Shown: positions 50,772 through 59,508 of the stretch, piece by piece
How positions within the stretch are numbered: the stretch's first letter is position 1
Layout: each line of letters begins with the position of its first letter
NCBI GenBank assembly: GCA_963827585.1
Contig: CAWHCK010000059.1
Coordinates: forward strand, 248,001-312,000
Length of the DNA stretch: 64,000 nucleotides
Direction: 5' to 3'
DNA from: VAZQ01 sp963827585
GTDB lineage: Bacteria; Pseudomonadota; Alphaproteobacteria; Rhizobiales; Xanthobacteraceae
Translations under genes and position numbers: made by a program
Notes under the pieces: model-generated
The model's database searches: none
What the model saw: only the letters and a program-made list of their open reading frames with translations
What the model was told of the DNA's origin: nothing

Positions 50772-52046
50772 ATGAAATCGACAGACCGGATTTTGACGAC
50801 CCACGTGGGGAGTCTCGTTCGTCCGCCCGAACTCGCGTCCTTGCTCAGGCAGCAGCAAAATCACGAGCCGTACGATGCCGGAGCCTATGAGGAATGTCTT
50901 CGACGCTCCGTCGCCGAGGTGGTCAAGGGACAGGCCGAGGTCGGCATCGACATCGTCAGCGACGGTGAATTCGGCAAGTCGATCAGCTGGTCCCGCTATG
51001 TGCTGGAGCGGATTTCGGGATTCGAGGAACGCCTGGACGACAGCGCGGGTTTCCGGCCCGCGATCGCCGGCAAGGATCGCAAGGACTTCACGGAGTTTTA
51101 CGACGAGTACGAGGCGGCGCAGGGCTTTGCGGGGATGGGCAAGGAGTCGGGGCAGCTCGGAACCTGGGTGATCACCGGTCCCATCGCTTATATCGGGCAG
51201 CAGCCGCTGCAGCGCGACATCGCCAATCTCAAGGCGGCGATGAGGCAGGCCGGCGTGCAGCACGGTTTCCTTCCGGTCGTCGCGCCGGCGAGCGTCGCGC
51301 CCGCTCGCAAGGATGAGCACTATCGCAACGAAGAGGAGGCGCTGTTTGCGATCGCGGCGGCGCTGCGCGAGGAATACAAGGCGATCGTCGAGGCCGGTTT
51401 GATCGTCCAGATCGACGACGCGTTCCTGGCCAGCAGCTATGACGTCATGGTTCCCCCGCGCTCGCTCGCCGACTACCGGAAATGGGCGGCCGTTCGCGTC
51501 GAGGCCGTGAATTATGCCTTGCAAGGCATTCCCGAGGAGCAGTCGCGCTATCATCTCTGTTGGGGGAGCTGGAACGGTCCGCACACCAACGATGTCGCGA
51601 TCAAGGACATCATCGACCTGGTGCTGAAAATACGCGTCGGCGGCTACTCGCTCGAAATGGCCAATCCGCGACACGAGCACGAATGGCGTGTTTGGGAGAA
51701 GGTCAAGCTGCCGAAAGGAAGGGTGCTCGTTCCCGGCCTCGTCAGTCACTCCACCAACGTGGTCGAGCACCCCGAACTCGTCGCCGAGCGCATCGTCCGG
51801 CTGGCCAGGCTGGTGGGGCGTGAGAACGTGATCGCGAGCACCGATTGCGGCTTCGCGCAGGGGCCGTTCACGCGCCGGGTCCATCCCTCGATCATGTGGG
51901 CAAAACTGCGTGCCGTCGTCGAAGGCGCGCGATTGGCGACGCGCGAGCTTTGGCGCCGCCCGACGCAGGGACGCAAGCCGGCGCCGGTGAAGAAGAAGAG
52001 CCGGAGTGCCTTAACGCGCGCGAGGAGAAGGAAAACGGCGGCTTGA
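50772..52046 (+). CDS. MetE C-terminal-domain-like protein, divergent paralog
   Basis: 424 residues starting MKSTDRILTTHVGSLVRPPE at ATG 50772, with a perfect AGGAGG nine bases upstream. It shares the barrel blocks with the divergent gene: VGIDIVSDGEFGKSISWSRY, VAPASVAPARKDEHYRNEEE, RYHLCWGSWNGPH and ASTDCGFAQGP (His-x-Cys and Cys zinc ligands). The last 30 residues are Lys/Arg-rich (KKKSRSALTRARRRKTAA), absent in the partner. The pair flanks a 250-base control region. Followed by the LIV-type transporter genes on the opposite strand. Confidence 0.85.
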   Translation: MKSTDRILTTHVGSLVRPPELASLLRQQQNHEPYDAGAYEECLRRSVAEVVKGQAEVGIDIVSDGEFGKSISWSRYVLERISGFEERLDDSAGFRPAIAGKDRKDFTEFYDEYEAAQGFAGMGKESGQLGTWVITGPIAYIGQQPLQRDIANLKAAMRQAGVQHGFLPVVAPASVAPARKDEHYRNEEEALFAIAAALREEYKAIVEAGLIVQIDDAFLASSYDVMVPPRSLADYRKWAAVRVEAVNYALQGIPEEQSRYHLCWGSWNGPHTNDVAIKDIIDLVLKIRVGGYSLEMANPRHEHEWRVWEKVKLPKGRVLVPGLVSHSTNVVEHPELVAERIVRLARLVGRENVIASTDCGFAQGPFTRRVHPSIMWAKLRAVVEGARLATRELWRRPTQGRKPAPVKKKSRSALTRARRRKTAA

Positions 52047-52070
52047 TCGACGTGGCGCGCGTAGAATCGG

Positions 52071-53282
52071 CTAAAGCACCGGCTGGACCGCCTGCACCTC
52101 CTTTGGCCAGACCGTGCGAAGCTCGCCCTTGATCCACTCGGTCAAGATGCTCTGGTGGTAGACGTTGAGGCCGTTGTCGCCGAACTTCACCTTGGTGGCC
52201 GGGAACGGCAGCCCGGTGAACTCGGTGTTGGCGATGACGTCGCGGATCTTCTGCGGATCCCGGCTCGCGGCCTTTTCCAGCGCCTGGCGAATGATCAGGC
52301 CGGTCACATAGCCTTGGCCGAGCATTTCGGCGGCCGGCGGATAGGGCTGGGTCGGGTAGGCGGCCTTGTAGGCAGCCACGAACTCCTTGTTGCCGGTAAC
52401 GGGAAGGTCCCAATTCCAGGTCATCGGCGCAAAGAAGCGGTCCGCCGCCGCGCCCAGGCCTTTGCCGATCGAGTTGGCGCCGGCGGGGCCGGCGCCGAAG
52501 ATCGGCAGGTTCGCGCCCACCCCGCGCAATGCCTTGACGATCAGGATGAGGTCGTTGGTGAAGCCGCCGAGGAAGAGCATGTCGGGCTTGTATCGCAGCA
52601 CCGGCGCCACCGCGACCGACGGGTCGGAAAGCCCCATCTGGAAACCGGTCGAGAACGGCACCTCGAGATTGAGGGTCTTGGCATGCTCGGGAAGCTGCTT
52701 CTGCACGATCAGGCCGACGGCGTCATTGCTCATGAAGATCGCCGCCGTCTTCGGCGGGCCGCCCTTCGACGCCTTCCACATCTCGTAGGCGCTCGACATC
52801 GACCAGTTCCAGATCGCGCCCCCCTGGGGCGTGAGCTTGAAGGTGTATTTGTAGCCGCGGGTGACGATGCCGTCGGCGTAGGAACTCGTGATCAGCGGCA
52901 CCTGCGATTTCTCCGCCTCGACTTGCGCCGCCAAGGTCATCGCGCTCGCGGTGGCGCCGGCGATGATGATCGCGCCTTCCTGATCGATCATGCGCCGCGT
53001 GAGGCTCGCCGCCTGGGTGGGATTTTCCGACGTGGTGTCGGCGGGGATGAGCTTGATCTTGGCGCCGCCGAGCGACTTGATGCCGCCTTCGCGGTTGATC
53101 TGGTCGGCCGCGATCTGCAGGCCCCAGACCGTGCGGGTGCCGAGCTCGCCGAGCCCGCCGGTCAGCGAATTGGGCGCTCCGATCACGATGTCCCCTTGCT
53201 GCGAGCGGCCGATGCCCGGCAGCGCGACCGCCGCCGCGCCGGCCATCAATCCCTTCAGTCCTGCTCTGCGCGTGATCTTCAT
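52071..53282 (-). CDS. Branched-chain amino acid-type ABC transporter substrate-binding protein
   Basis: 403 residues starting MKITRRAGLKGLMAGAAAVA at ATG 53282 with GGGAGGA upstream; a Tat-like signal ends at GIGRSQQ. The LivJ-type body shows GDIVIGAPNSLTGGLGELGT, GAIIIAGATASAMTLAAQVE, PLITSSYADGIVTRGYKYTF and AEMLGQGYVTGLIIRQALEK. It is the last gene of the liv operon, 57 bases after livF. The ligand could be a branched-chain amino acid or another small acid or amide; the adjacent MetE-like genes may hint at a methylated compound (speculation). Confidence 0.9.
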   Translation of the reverse strand: MKITRRAGLKGLMAGAAAVALPGIGRSQQGDIVIGAPNSLTGGLGELGTRTVWGLQIAADQINREGGIKSLGGAKIKLIPADTTSENPTQAASLTRRMIDQEGAIIIAGATASAMTLAAQVEAEKSQVPLITSSYADGIVTRGYKYTFKLTPQGGAIWNWSMSSAYEMWKASKGGPPKTAAIFMSNDAVGLIVQKQLPEHAKTLNLEVPFSTGFQMGLSDPSVAVAPVLRYKPDMLFLGGFTNDLILIVKALRGVGANLPIFGAGPAGANSIGKGLGAAADRFFAPMTWNWDLPVTGNKEFVAAYKAAYPTQPYPPAAEMLGQGYVTGLIIRQALEKAASRDPQKIRDVIANTEFTGLPFPATKVKFGDNGLNVYHQSILTEWIKGELRTVWPKEVQAVQPVL

Positions 53283-53339
53283 GGCTTTCCTCCCGTGTTG
53301 CGCTGCTTCAATCATGCCGGTTCCACGTTGCGCGTTCGA

Positions 53340-54047
53340 TCATGCTCCCAGATAGGCGCGGCGGACGAAATCCGAATCCGCAAGCGCGTGCCGGTCGCCC
53401 GCAAGCACCACGCGGCCATTCGCCAGAATGATCCCGCTGGTCGCCATTTCGAGGCACGTCGCGTTCTGCTCGACCAGCAGAATGGTCGTTCCCTGACGCC
53501 GGATTTCAACGAGCCGCTCGAACACGAGCTCGGCGAGCACCGGAGACAGGCCGAGCGAAGGTTCGTCCAGCATCAGAAGCTTGGGGAAATTCATCATCGC
53601 GCGGCCGATGGCCAGCATCTGCTGCTCCCCGCCGGAGAGCGTCCCGCCGGCCTGGCGCCGCCGCTCGGCCAGGCGGGGAAACAGCTGGTAGATCGCGGCA
53701 AAGGCCTCCGCCAGCTTGACCGGCGCCCGATCGGCAAGAAAGCTGACGACCAGATTCTCCTCGACGGTCAGATGGGCAAAGATACGCCGCCCCTCGGGGA
53801 CGTGGGAAATCCCCGCTCGCGCCACTTGATGCGGCGGCAAGCCGATCAGGCTCGTGCCTGCGGCCATGATCGAGCCGGCGCGCGCCGGAACAAGCCCGGA
53901 GATCGAGCGCAGGATGCTGGTCTTGCCGGCGCCGTTGGCGCCCAGCAGCACGAACACCGAGTCCTGCTCCAAGGCGAACGAGACCTCGCGCACGGCGAAC
54001 AGGTCGCCGTAGGACACGCTGAGATTTTCCACCGCGAGCAGCGTCAT
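53340..54047 (-). CDS. livF: LIV-type ABC transporter ATP-binding protein LivF
   Basis: 235 residues: VLLGANGAGKTSILRSISGL (Walker A), GGTLSGGEQQMLAIGRAMMN (signature) and KLLMLDEPSLGLSPVLAELV (Walker B), then the family ending VVLAGDRHALADSDFVRRAY. It overlaps the livG gene by four bases upstream. The symbol follows the family; specificity not shown. Confidence 0.9.
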   Translation of the reverse strand: MTLLAVENLSVSYGDLFAVREVSFALEQDSVFVLLGANGAGKTSILRSISGLVPARAGSIMAAGTSLIGLPPHQVARAGISHVPEGRRIFAHLTVEENLVVSFLADRAPVKLAEAFAAIYQLFPRLAERRRQAGGTLSGGEQQMLAIGRAMMNFPKLLMLDEPSLGLSPVLAELVFERLVEIRRQGTTILLVEQNATCLEMATSGIILANGRVVLAGDRHALADSDFVRRAYLGA

Positions 54048-54787
54048 CGCAGCGCGCTCTGCTTGGTTCCGAGATAGGCCTCGATCACGACAGGATCGTG
54101 GGCGATCTCGGTGGGCGTGCCGTCGGCCACGACGGTTGCGTTGTGCAAGACCACCAGCCGCTTCACCATCGCCGCCAGAACGGAGAGCACGTGCTCGACC
54201 ACGATCACGGTGATGCCGCGCGCGCGATTGAGAACGAGGACTTCGGCGATCAGGTGCTCCGCCTCCTCGTGGGTGAGCCCGGACAGGCTTTCATCGAGCA
54301 TCAGCAGGCGGCAGTTTCCGGCGATCGCGCGGCCGATTTCGACCCGCTTGCGGTCGGCAAGCGTGAGCTCGGCGGGGCGGCGCGTCGCCTGCGCGTCGAG
54401 CCGCAGCTGGACGAGAATCGCAGCCACTTCGTCGCGTACGTCGCGGCCGGGCGCAACGCATTGCGAGGCCGCGACCCGAATATTCTCGGCGACGGTCATG
54501 CTGTCGAACAGGCGGACTTTCTGAAACGTCCGGCACATGCCGGCGCGCCGCCGCAGATGGGTCGGCATGGTGGTGCAGTCCGTTCCGAAATAGCTGATGC
54601 GCCCCGCGCTCGGGGAGAGATTGCCGCTGACGATCTCGAACAAGGTGGATTTGCCGGCGCCATTGGGGCCAATGAGCCCGACCACCTCGCCCTCGCGCAC
54701 GGCGAATGACACGTCCCGCAGCGCCACCACCCCGCCGAAATTGCGGCAAATGCCTTTCACCTCGAGCGCGAGCGCGGGCGCGTTCAC
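54044..54787 (-). CDS. livG: LIV-type ABC transporter ATP-binding protein LivG
   Basis: 247 residues starting GTG at 54787 (VNAPALALEVKGICRNFGGV), overlapping the livM stop (GTGA). Walker A is GPNGAGKST, but the signature region is LTLADRKRVEIGRAIAG in place of LSYGQQRR, and Walker B runs LLMLDESLSGLTHEEAEHLI with Ser where Pro is usual (DEP). The H-loop and C-terminal VVADGTPTEIAHDPVVIEAY are normal. The variations may mark a sub-branch of the family. Confidence 0.9.
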   Translation of the reverse strand: MNAPALALEVKGICRNFGGVVALRDVSFAVREGEVVGLIGPNGAGKSTLFEIVSGNLSPSAGRISYFGTDCTTMPTHLRRRAGMCRTFQKVRLFDSMTVAENIRVAASQCVAPGRDVRDEVAAILVQLRLDAQATRRPAELTLADRKRVEIGRAIAGNCRLLMLDESLSGLTHEEAEHLIAEVLVLNRARGITVIVVEHVLSVLAAMVKRLVVLHNATVVADGTPTEIAHDPVVIEAYLGTKQSALR

Positions 54788-55803
54788 CGGGAGCCTCCCG
54801 CGACCGCGTTCTTGAACACCAGCCCGACGATCCCGTTCGGGGCGCGCAGAATGACGATGAGCAGCATCAGTCCGTAGACCAGGACGTCGAGGCCCTCGAT
54901 GCCGATCTTGGTCGAGCCCCAATTGGTGACCTCCGACAGGAACACCATGACGGCGCCCCCGACGATCGGACCGAGCGCGGTCCCGAGCCCACCGAGCAGC
55001 GCGGGCAGTTGCAGCTGGATCGCCTGCGAGAGGCCGAATGCCGCCTCCGGATCGATCGCCATGTAGTACTGCATGTAGAGCACGGCGGCGAGCGAGGTCA
55101 TCGCCGCGCTGAGCATGAAGCCGAGGACCTTGGTGCGGAACACCGCGACGCCGGCCGCGGCCGCGGCCACCTCGTCGTCGCGCACTGCCTGCATTTCCAG
55201 CCCGAAATTCGACGCGAGGATCCAACGTGTGATCCAGTAATAGGCGACGACGAAGGCGAGCGCGGCGTAGAGGAACGGCGCCGGCGATCGTGCCTGCATC
55301 GCCCACAGTGAATTGCCGATGAATTTGAGCGCGAGCCCGTCGGCGCCGCCGGTCAAATCCACGAAATGCCGCGAGAGCTGCACCAGGGCGAGCGACACCG
55401 CCACCGTGGCGAGCGCGAAGAACACGCCGCGCATGCGCAACGTCATGCTGCCCATGACGAAGGCGACGGCGAGCGAAAGGAGCATGGCCGCCCAGCCGCC
55501 GATCCAGGGCGGGATGCCGTAGCGGTTGAACAGAATGCCGGTCGTATAGCAGCCGAGCCCGAGAAAGACGCCGTGGCCGAGCGACAATTGCCCGCCGATG
55601 CCGGCGACGATGTTCCAGGCCTGCCCGAGCGAAATGAAGATCAACGCCCGGACGGTGGCGGCGATGATGTAATTGTTGACGAACGGGATGAGCGGCAGGG
55701 CGGCGATGATGGCGATGGGCAACAGGTAATAGGCGAGCGTGCCCGCCGTCATGCGCCCTGTCATCGCGGCGTTGGCCCCACGTATTGCTACGGGTGCTTC
55801 CAT
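54784..55803 (-). CDS. livM: LIV-type ABC transporter permease LivM
   Basis: 339 residues starting at ATG 55803 (MEAPVAIRGANAAMTGRMTA). About ten membrane helices, with the family motif QAWNIVAGIGGQLSLGHGVF and the EAA-like loop QAVRDDEVAAAAAGVAVFRT KV(LGF). It follows livH by two bases. The frame open further upstream to 56979 is a shadow of livH. Confidence 0.92.
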   Translation of the reverse strand: MEAPVAIRGANAAMTGRMTAGTLAYYLLPIAIIAALPLIPFVNNYIIAATVRALIFISLGQAWNIVAGIGGQLSLGHGVFLGLGCYTTGILFNRYGIPPWIGGWAAMLLSLAVAFVMGSMTLRMRGVFFALATVAVSLALVQLSRHFVDLTGGADGLALKFIGNSLWAMQARSPAPFLYAALAFVVAYYWITRWILASNFGLEMQAVRDDEVAAAAAGVAVFRTKVLGFMLSAAMTSLAAVLYMQYYMAIDPEAAFGLSQAIQLQLPALLGGLGTALGPIVGGAVMVFLSEVTNWGSTKIGIEGLDVLVYGLMLLIVILRAPNGIVGLVFKNAVAGGSR

Positions 55804-55805
55804 CG

Positions 55806-56693
55806 CTATTCCGACCTCACGCCGAAAAATCCCGTCGGCCGGAACGCGATGAAGAGGAGCAACAGGACGTAGAGCGGAACATCCTGCAACGCCGAGTTCC
55901 ACATCATCGCGGTGACCTGCTGGATCACCCCGCAGAAGATACCGCCCAGGAAGGTCCCGCCGATGCTGCCGAGCCCGCCGATGGTCGTGGCGATGATGAT
56001 GATCGGCATCAGCGAAAATCCGACCGAGGGCGAGGTCGGAAAGTAGGTGACGAGAACGGTGCCGGCGATACCGGCCAGGCCCGCGGCCAGCGCAAACGCT
56101 CCGATATTGATGGATGCCGAGTTGACGCCGACGACTTCGGCGGCCTCGAGGTCGTCGGCGACCGCGCGCACCGCCTTGCCCCAGGTCGTGAGCCGCAGCA
56201 TCAGCTCGACCCCGAGCGTCGCGGCAACCGCCACGGAGAATGCCACGATTTGCGCCTGCGACAGGAAGAACGGCCCGAACACGATGTACTGGCCGGTGAA
56301 CGCGGACGTCGCCGTCCGAGCGTCGGCTCCGAAGATGAGCTGGGCGATCATCTGCAGCACGAGCGCGCAGCCGATGGCCGCCAACAGCTGCTGCAGCGTG
56401 GCATGACCGACGAAGTGGCGAAACACGATCTGATACTGCGCTGCGCCAACGAGGGCCAGCAGCAGAAAGCTGAGCGGCAGGATCAAGAGCGGGTCGATTC
56501 CGAAATTGCTCGACGCGATCACGCCGGCATACATGCCGTACATCACCAGCTCGCCATGCGCGAAATTGACGATCCGCATCACGCCGAACGCGAGACTCAA
56601 TCCGACCGACAGGACGCCGTAGACGCCGCCGACGAGAATCCCGCTCAGAATCGCCTGTAACGCAAGAAGCAGGACAGCTTCGGTGCCGGCCAT
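55806..56693 (-). CDS. livH: LIV-type ABC transporter permease LivH
   Basis: 295 residues from ATG 56693 (MAGTEAVLLLALQAILSGIL). Permease signatures: YGVLSVGLSLAFGVMRIVNF AHGEL, the loop RAVADDLEAAEVVGVNSASI and TTIGGLGSIGGTFLGGIFCG. First gene of the livHMGF-binding protein operon; the 296 bases upstream (56694-56989) carry its likely promoter, not resolved. Confidence 0.92.
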   Translation of the reverse strand: MAGTEAVLLLALQAILSGILVGGVYGVLSVGLSLAFGVMRIVNFAHGELVMYGMYAGVIASSNFGIDPLLILPLSFLLLALVGAAQYQIVFRHFVGHATLQQLLAAIGCALVLQMIAQLIFGADARTATSAFTGQYIVFGPFFLSQAQIVAFSVAVAATLGVELMLRLTTWGKAVRAVADDLEAAEVVGVNSASINIGAFALAAGLAGIAGTVLVTYFPTSPSVGFSLMPIIIIATTIGGLGSIGGTFLGGIFCGVIQQVTAMMWNSALQDVPLYVLLLLFIAFRPTGFFGVRSE

Positions 56694-56989
56694 GGTCAAC
56701 CGACGGCGGCTGCGTTATGGGCCCGGCCCAACGGTCGGTTCCGCAGCAACAGCACCATCGCGCCCTCCCCATGAGACTTGCGCGGTCGTTTTCGAACTCG
56801 TTGGCGGGCCCAGTTCGCTTCGACACGCGGTCACGATATCGGACGGCAACGCTCTCGCGGTCGATGCCGATGCGTCGGTGCGAAATGATCAGCCGCAACA
56901 TCGCGCCCGACCTCGGCGCGAATGTCAAGGCTGGGCCCGGTAAGAGATTGATCCAGATTCGAGACGGGCAGTGTCCCACCCGGAACGGG

Positions 56990-58501
56990 TCACTCGGCCA
57001 CGATCTTCACCCGGTCGCCGGGATTGACACGCTCGTTGGGAGCGAGGCCGTTGAGGACGCGAAAGCGCTCGACCGCGCGGTCGTGGATCGCCATGCGGCT
57101 CGCGAGGCGCTCCACCGTTTCGCCGGGCTCGACGGTCACGACCTTGATGTGCAGCGGCTTAGCCGCCTGGCTTTCCGCCAACGTCATGCGGCGGAAGGTG
57201 CCGACGGATTCGCGGAACCCGCGATCGATGTCAGCGGTCGTGCGCTTCGACGCGAAGATGAAGCGATAGACGTCGCTGCCGAACCGCACCGCGTAGAGCC
57301 GAAACGTCCATTGGTCGCCCTTGGCGGTGGCGGTCGCCGCCGGCAGCCCGTTGATGGTGACATCCTCGACGGATTTGGGATCGATATTCTCGATCCATCC
57401 GGAATTGAGATAGTCGGCGAGCGTCTGTTCCGCGGGCACGCGCACGACGTCGAGCCGCAGGGCCTGGCCGCCGCCCTCCTTGACCCCGAGAACCGCCTGC
57501 GCGGTGTTGTCGAGGACAAACCCCTCGGGCGCAAGAAAGGTGAAGCCGAGCTTGGGATGCAGGAACCGGCGGCCGCGCACGAAGCCTTCGCTCGGGTCCT
57601 CGCCGTAGACCAGGCCGTCGATGCCGGCGAGATAGGCCACCTTGTCGCGCTCGCCGGCGCCGGGAGCGCTGAACTGGCGTGCATTGGCCTGCGCATTCTT
57701 GATGCGTTCGGGCGTCGCCGGATGGGACGAGAGGAAGTCGGGCGAGCGCGGGTCGATGTGCGATTGGCTGGGGCTCGCCTTGAGCTCGGCATTGCGCCCC
57801 ATCGAGGTGAGAAAGCGCACGGCGCCGTAAGGGTCGTAGCCGGCGCGCGCGGCGATGCCGACACCGATCCCGTCCGCCTCGAATTCCTGCGCGCGTGAGA
57901 AGCTCGCGAGCGCGATCTTGGATTTCGCCAGCGCGAGCGCTCCCGTTTCCGGATCGCTCAGCACGTCCTGCACGACGCGGCTCACCAGCGCTACCTGGCG
58001 CGCCTGGTCTTCGCGGATCGCCGCATGGCGCGCGATCACGTGCGACATTTCGTGTGACAACACCGAGGCGAGCTCGGACGTATCGCTCGCAAGCGCGATC
58101 AGTCCCCGCGTCACATAGAGCTGCCCGGTCGGCAGCGCGAAGGCGTTGACCGCCGCCGAATTGAGGATCGTGACGTGGTAGGGCAGATCGGGCCGCTCGG
58201 ATGCCGCCACGAGCTTCGCGACCGTCTGGTTGAGCAGGGCTTCGAGCTTTGGGTCCTCGTAGGCGCCGCTATAGGCGGCAAGGATGCGTTGATGCTCGCG
58301 AGGGGTGGCGGATGACGGTTGCGGCGGCCGCGGTTGTTGCTGCTGGACCTGCCGCTGCGCCTCCGGCAGCGACCCCGGTGGCGCGCCGACCGAAAGCAGC
58401 GACGAGCTGCAGCCCGCGAGTGCCAGGCCGAATACGACGACGAGCGCCAGCCGGCGGCATCGCGGTCCGGGAACGTTCGGCTGTCTGACTTCGGCGTCCA
58501 C
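56990..58501 (-). CDS. M48 family metalloprotease lipoprotein with LysM-like C-terminus
   Basis: 503 residues, GTG start at 58501. Signal with lipobox ALAGC (Cys31). The M48 peptidase domain holds the zinc motif HEMSH (His150, Glu151, His154) in LASVLSHEMSHVIARHA and the downstream QEFEADGIGVGIAARAGYDP Glu ligand. BepA/LoiP-like enzymes degrade misfolded outer-membrane proteins, but lack its TPR part here. The C-terminus (about 450-503; VTVEPGETVERLASRMAIHD ... VNPGDRVKIVAE) is LysM-like, suggesting peptidoglycan binding. Confidence 0.88.
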   Translation of the reverse strand: MDAEVRQPNVPGPRCRRLALVVVFGLALAGCSSSLLSVGAPPGSLPEAQRQVQQQQPRPPQPSSATPREHQRILAAYSGAYEDPKLEALLNQTVAKLVAASERPDLPYHVTILNSAAVNAFALPTGQLYVTRGLIALASDTSELASVLSHEMSHVIARHAAIREDQARQVALVSRVVQDVLSDPETGALALAKSKIALASFSRAQEFEADGIGVGIAARAGYDPYGAVRFLTSMGRNAELKASPSQSHIDPRSPDFLSSHPATPERIKNAQANARQFSAPGAGERDKVAYLAGIDGLVYGEDPSEGFVRGRRFLHPKLGFTFLAPEGFVLDNTAQAVLGVKEGGGQALRLDVVRVPAEQTLADYLNSGWIENIDPKSVEDVTINGLPAATATAKGDQWTFRLYAVRFGSDVYRFIFASKRTTADIDRGFRESVGTFRRMTLAESQAAKPLHIKVVTVEPGETVERLASRMAIHDRAVERFRVLNGLAPNERVNPGDRVKIVAE

Positions 58502-58522
58502 GATGGCGCTCTTCGAGTTCCG

Positions 58523-59368
58523 TCAGTTCCCTTCGGCGATTTCGATCTGCTCGGGGCGGGTGGCCTCGATCCGGGGTCCGTTGCGGTCCTCCACCCATCC
58601 GCGCACCCGGACGCGGCGGTTTTCGAGCCGCTTGGGCTCCATGCCGGCGGCCGTGAAGCTACGCTCATGGCGCTTCAAGATGGTGACCGTGAGGGCCTGC
58701 GACCATCTCCGACCGAAGTTCACATATATCGTGCCTCCGCTCTCGCGGACCGACGACACCTTACCTTCCACCACCGTGAAATGGCCGCGTTCGGCGATAA
58801 GCTCAGCCCAACTCTCGGCTGTCACGATGGCATAATACGGTTCGCGCCAGAGGCCAAGCTTGGCTTGGCGCGCCGCGCGCTCGCGCGCCAGCAGCTCCTC
58901 GGCGCAGGGCCGGTCCCCGACATGGGCCGAAACCCGGGCGAAGCCCCGGGCCAGCATCTCGTGCACGACCGATTGCCGAGAACCGTCTCGGACAACGTAG
59001 ACCAGCGCGGGCGTCCGGCCGTAGCGATCCGCGGCCGCACCGTTTTGACGAAGCTCGACGCCTTGACCTGACAGGATCGCTTCAAGCGCCTGTCGGGCGG
59101 CGAGACCGGCCTCGGCTCGCGCCCCGGATTCGCCGGGCCCGGGCGGGAGCGGGACTTCAATGCCGGCGAGGCGAATCTCGCGCCCGTCATCGAGGATGAA
59201 GCTCCGGCCGTCGGTGATCGCACGAACTTTTCCTGTGCCGGCGGCCTCGAACCGGCAAACCGTCGAGGCCGGGCTCTGTGCGCGCGCGCTCGCCATTGGC
59301 AGGAGGGTCGCGCCGGCCATGCAGGAAATCCAACAAAACCGTGCAAGAGCGACGTCCCACCCGCTCAT
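58523..59368 (-). CDS. Thermonuclease-fold (SNase-like) secreted protein
   Basis: 281 residues with a signal ending SARAQS. The SNase fold (about 45-175) shows VRAITDGRSFILDDGREIRL AG, ADRYGRTPALVYVVRDGSRQ and LARGFARVSAHVGDRPCAEE. The Arg35 and Arg87 equivalents are present (IRLAG, DRYGR), but the D40-T-P-E43 motif reads EVPL, so the catalytic Glu appears lost. A second domain (about 185-281; VVEGKVSSVRESGGTIYVNF) looks like an OB-type fold. Directly after the M48 gene on the same strand, probably co-transcribed. Confidence 0.8.
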   Translation of the reverse strand: MSGWDVALARFCWISCMAGATLLPMASARAQSPASTVCRFEAAGTGKVRAITDGRSFILDDGREIRLAGIEVPLPPGPGESGARAEAGLAARQALEAILSGQGVELRQNGAAADRYGRTPALVYVVRDGSRQSVVHEMLARGFARVSAHVGDRPCAEELLARERAARQAKLGLWREPYYAIVTAESWAELIAERGHFTVVEGKVSSVRESGGTIYVNFGRRWSQALTVTILKRHERSFTAAGMEPKRLENRRVRVRGWVEDRNGPRIEATRPEQIEIAEGN

Positions 59369-59508
59369 CCCGCAACGAAACGGCCGGAATGGGGCGGCAC
59401 TGCGGCGATGCGGGCGTTCCGGCGCGCTTTCTCACCGCGCGTCGACCTGATATGCAATGCCGCCAAGGGGCCATAGGCAGGTGATTCACCCGGACTCGAG
59501 TAAAACAC

